From Sulfurospirillum sp. (GTDB taxonomy: Bacteria > Campylobacterota > Campylobacteria > Campylobacterales > QNZT01): a stretch of DNA of 16,294 bases. Location of the stretch: positions 1 to 16,294 of the forward strand of contig QNZT01000144.1 in assembly GCA_003978455.1 (NCBI GenBank), read 5' to 3'. Position 1 is the first letter of the stretch, and every line of letters starts with the position of its first letter. The position numbers were made by a program, and so were the translations under genes. Under the pieces are notes generated by a model. It worked only from the letters and a program-made list of their open reading frames with translations, was not told the origin of the DNA and did no database searches. Shown in pieces: positions 14,790 through 16,294 of the stretch.

Positions 14790-15345
14790 ACAAGTCTGAA
14801 CCCAATACCAGATACGCCGCATTCGCAATTTTATCATCACTTTTTACACCACCTATAACTGCTACGTCATGAAGACTTTTTGCTGCTAATGCAGCGATAT
14901 TTTCTCCCAAAATATGCGTTACATTTTTGGTTGTGGTATTGCGGTATGCACCCAGTCCGATATAGTCAAGCGGAAGCCGGTTTGCCACTTCGATTTCATG
15001 AAGATTGTGGGTTGAAAGTCCCAGTAGTTTGTTGCCTGCTTCTCTGCGTAAATGCTGCACCGCTTTTTCGATATCTGTATCAAATCGTAACAGATCCTCC
15101 TGCCCCACGTGCAAACCATCCACATACGGAAGCAGAGAAAGATCGTCATTGACAATCACCGGAGCATGAAAATGCTTTTTTAAAAAAAGTAAATTTTCTA
15201 TTTTTTGTGCACGGGAGCTGACTTTATCACGATACTGAAGTAGCACGGCAGAGCCCACTTTGGGAAGCTGAATAAAATCATGAAGCGAATATCCCTTTTG
15301 ACGATTCAGCTCAAAATCGAACAGGGCATATATCTTATGTTGCAT
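14779..15345 (-). CDS. ThiE/TenI-like thiamine phosphate synthase, short and divergent
   Basis: Predicted TIM-barrel protein of the thiamine phosphate synthase/TenI superfamily; ThiE joins the pyrimidine and thiazole phosphates. Start is ATG at 15345, with AAGG about 5-7 bases upstream, giving 188 residues (ThiE is usually 205-225). Family residues present: LLQYRDK (35-41, Q-x-R-x-K), VIVNDD (63-68), GLHVGQED (77-84), GLSTHN (109-114), YIGLGAYRNTTTK (128-140, T and K before the pyrophosphate site) and GGV (165-167). The C-terminal end (AAYLVLGSDLYEN) departs from the usual GADGVAVxS pattern. Catalytic residues look kept, so ThiE activity is possible; a TenI-like regulator is the alternative. 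It overlaps accD and rlmH by 11 bases each. No thi neighbours or TPP riboswitch are in the window. Confidence 0.78.
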   Translation of the reverse strand: MQHKIYALFDFELNRQKGYSLHDFIQLPKVGSAVLLQYRDKVSSRAQKIENLLFLKKHFHAPVIVNDDLSLLPYVDGLHVGQEDLLRFDTDIEKAVQHLRREAGNKLLGLSTHNLHEIEVANRLPLDYIGLGAYRNTTTKNVTHILGENIAALAAKSLHDVAVIGGVKSDDKIANAAYLVLGSDLYEN

Positions 15346-16294
15346 CAGCACCTTGGTCACTGTCTCTCCGCTGCTCAGGTGCATCCTCTTGGACAGAAAC
15401 CGGCTCTGCAAAATCCTCTTTACGTCTTTTGGGTACGAAATGCTCCGTCTGGGTCGTATTGATTCCGGTACTGAAATAGAGCAATAAATCAGCCAATGTC
15501 TTTTTCATCTGAGAACGCTGCACGATCATATCCAAAAAACCGTGCTTTAAAAGAAATTCAGAGCGCTGAAATCCTTCCGGCAACTCTGCACCGATCGTCT
15601 GTTTGATGACCCTTTGTCCGGCAAAACCGATCAGTGCACCGGGTTCGGCGATGATCACATCTCCAAGCATCGCAAATGATGCACTGACACCACCCATCGT
15701 CGGATCGGTCAGCACAGAGATATAAGGCAATCCCTCCTTCGCCAGACGTTTCAGAGCCGCAGACGTTTTGGACATCTGTAGCAGAGAAAAAGTACTCTCC
15801 TGCATCCTCGCACCGCCACTTGCACTGACGATAATCACCCCTTCGCGTTTTTCGATCGCCCGATGTACCGCACGCACGATCTTCTCGCCTTCGACAGATC
15901 CCAGACTACCACCCATAAAAGAGAAATCAAACACAACAAGTTGCACAGGCACGCCGCCTATCGTACACTCGCCCGAAACAACAGAGGAGCGTTTTCCGGT
16001 CTTTTTCTCACTCTCTGCAACCCGCTTTTTATAAGACTTTTTATCGACAAATCCAAGAGGATCGACAGGAATCAAATCGGCATCATACTCTGTAAATGTA
16101 CCTTTGTCCGCCAAAAGATCGATACGCTTCTGCGCACCGATACGCATATGAAATTTACATTTAGGACATACCTGAGAGAGATTTTCAACCTCTTTGTAGT
16201 ACATCAAAGAGTTACATTTCGGACATTTTACCCAGTGACTCGGAGCTTCATCACGTGTAGGTTGCTGTTTCCTGAAGTTTTTAAAAATATCACC
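15335..16294 (-). CDS. accD: Acetyl-CoA carboxylase carboxyltransferase beta subunit (5' end outside window)
   Basis: With AccA forms the carboxyltransferase that moves carboxyl from biotin to acetyl-CoA, giving malonyl-CoA for fatty acid synthesis. The frame is open to the right edge; the internal starts near 16207 are not the true start. 319 residues are visible, beginning GDIFKNFRKQ, so only a few are missing. A zinc ribbon C24/C27 and C43/C46 (CPKC twice) is followed by the crotonase-like fold with SASGGARMQE (157-166), MGGVSASFAMLGD (200-212) and GFAGQRVI (223-230), the oxyanion and CoA-site region. The C-terminus has a charged extension of about 30 residues beyond the core (KRRKEDF...GADAT). 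The stop lies 11 bases inside the thiE-like gene. C. jejuni accD sits in the same relative order. Confidence 0.96.
   Translation of the reverse strand, partial: GDIFKNFRKQQPTRDEAPSHWVKCPKCNSLMYYKEVENLSQVCPKCKFHMRIGAQKRIDLLADKGTFTEYDADLIPVDPLGFVDKKSYKKRVAESEKKTGKRSSVVSGECTIGGVPVQLVVFDFSFMGGSLGSVEGEKIVRAVHRAIEKREGVIIVSASGGARMQESTFSLLQMSKTSAALKRLAKEGLPYISVLTDPTMGGVSASFAMLGDVIIAEPGALIGFAGQRVIKQTIGAELPEGFQRSEFLLKHGFLDMIVQRSQMKKTLADLLLYFSTGINTTQTEHFVPKRRKEDFAEPVSVQEDAPEQRRDSDQGADAT

Noticed and set aside
14790..14840. Upstream in-frame start for rlmH at 14840, and for the thiE-like gene at 15411
   Set aside because: The extra residues (e.g. MMIKLRMRRIWYW) lie inside the preceding gene and are unlike the families; homologous N-termini begin at MKIDLYTIE and MQHKIYALFD.

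Overview
The window reads as a compact chromosomal core region of a Campylobacterota (formerly Epsilonproteobacteria) member, most likely a Sulfurovum- or Sulfurimonas-like organism. Three things point there. The gene content is typical: futalosine-pathway MqnL, a DUF2018 protein, a short DksA and a GatCAB-era HemA/HemC heme route. The base composition is moderate, well above that of Campylobacter. The gene order also matches, from memory, two separate blocks of the Campylobacter jejuni genome: Cj0123c-Cj0127c (dus, membrane protein, dksA, rlmH, accD) and Cj0539-Cj0546 (DUF2018, exported protein, prenyl synthase, hemA, proS, FxsA, hemC, ubiD-like). Here the two blocks lie end to end. I see no mobile element, CRISPR array, tRNA or rRNA.

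Layout. Bases 1-696 (+ strand) hold most of cysE, cut by the left edge. Everything else is on the - strand. Read in the direction of transcription, from the right edge, the order is: accD (cut by the right edge), thiE-like, rlmH, dksA, a two-TM membrane protein and dusB; then a 75-base gap with a good -10 box; then DUF2018, a small exported protein, a polyprenyl diphosphate synthase, hemA, proS, fxsA, a DsbC/DsbG-like periplasmic thioredoxin, hemC and mqnL; then a 147-base gap with candidate promoters; then an outer-membrane beta-barrel protein, a 46-base gap with a perfect hairpin, and a YcbB-type L,D-transpeptidase that converges on cysE with overlapping stop codons.

Functional logic. The DUF2018-to-mqnL run is dominated by respiratory cofactors: the prenyl side chain and a decarboxylation step for menaquinone, the first committed step of tetrapyrrole synthesis and porphobilinogen deaminase for heme, and a periplasmic disulfide protein. 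proS and fxsA are embedded in it. The accD-to-dusB run is housekeeping: fatty-acid initiation, thiamine, 23S rRNA methylation, the stringent-response cofactor DksA and tRNA dihydrouridine. The last two genes are envelope genes. Many junctions overlap by 1-47 bases, several starts are TTG or GTG, and translational coupling is probably widespread.

I do not see a previously undescribed multi-gene system. The items most worth a second look are an AT-rich rlmH with different codon use, the DsbC-like gene nested into the end of fxsA, the divergent short ThiE-like protein, and the palindrome-containing leader of the outer-membrane protein.
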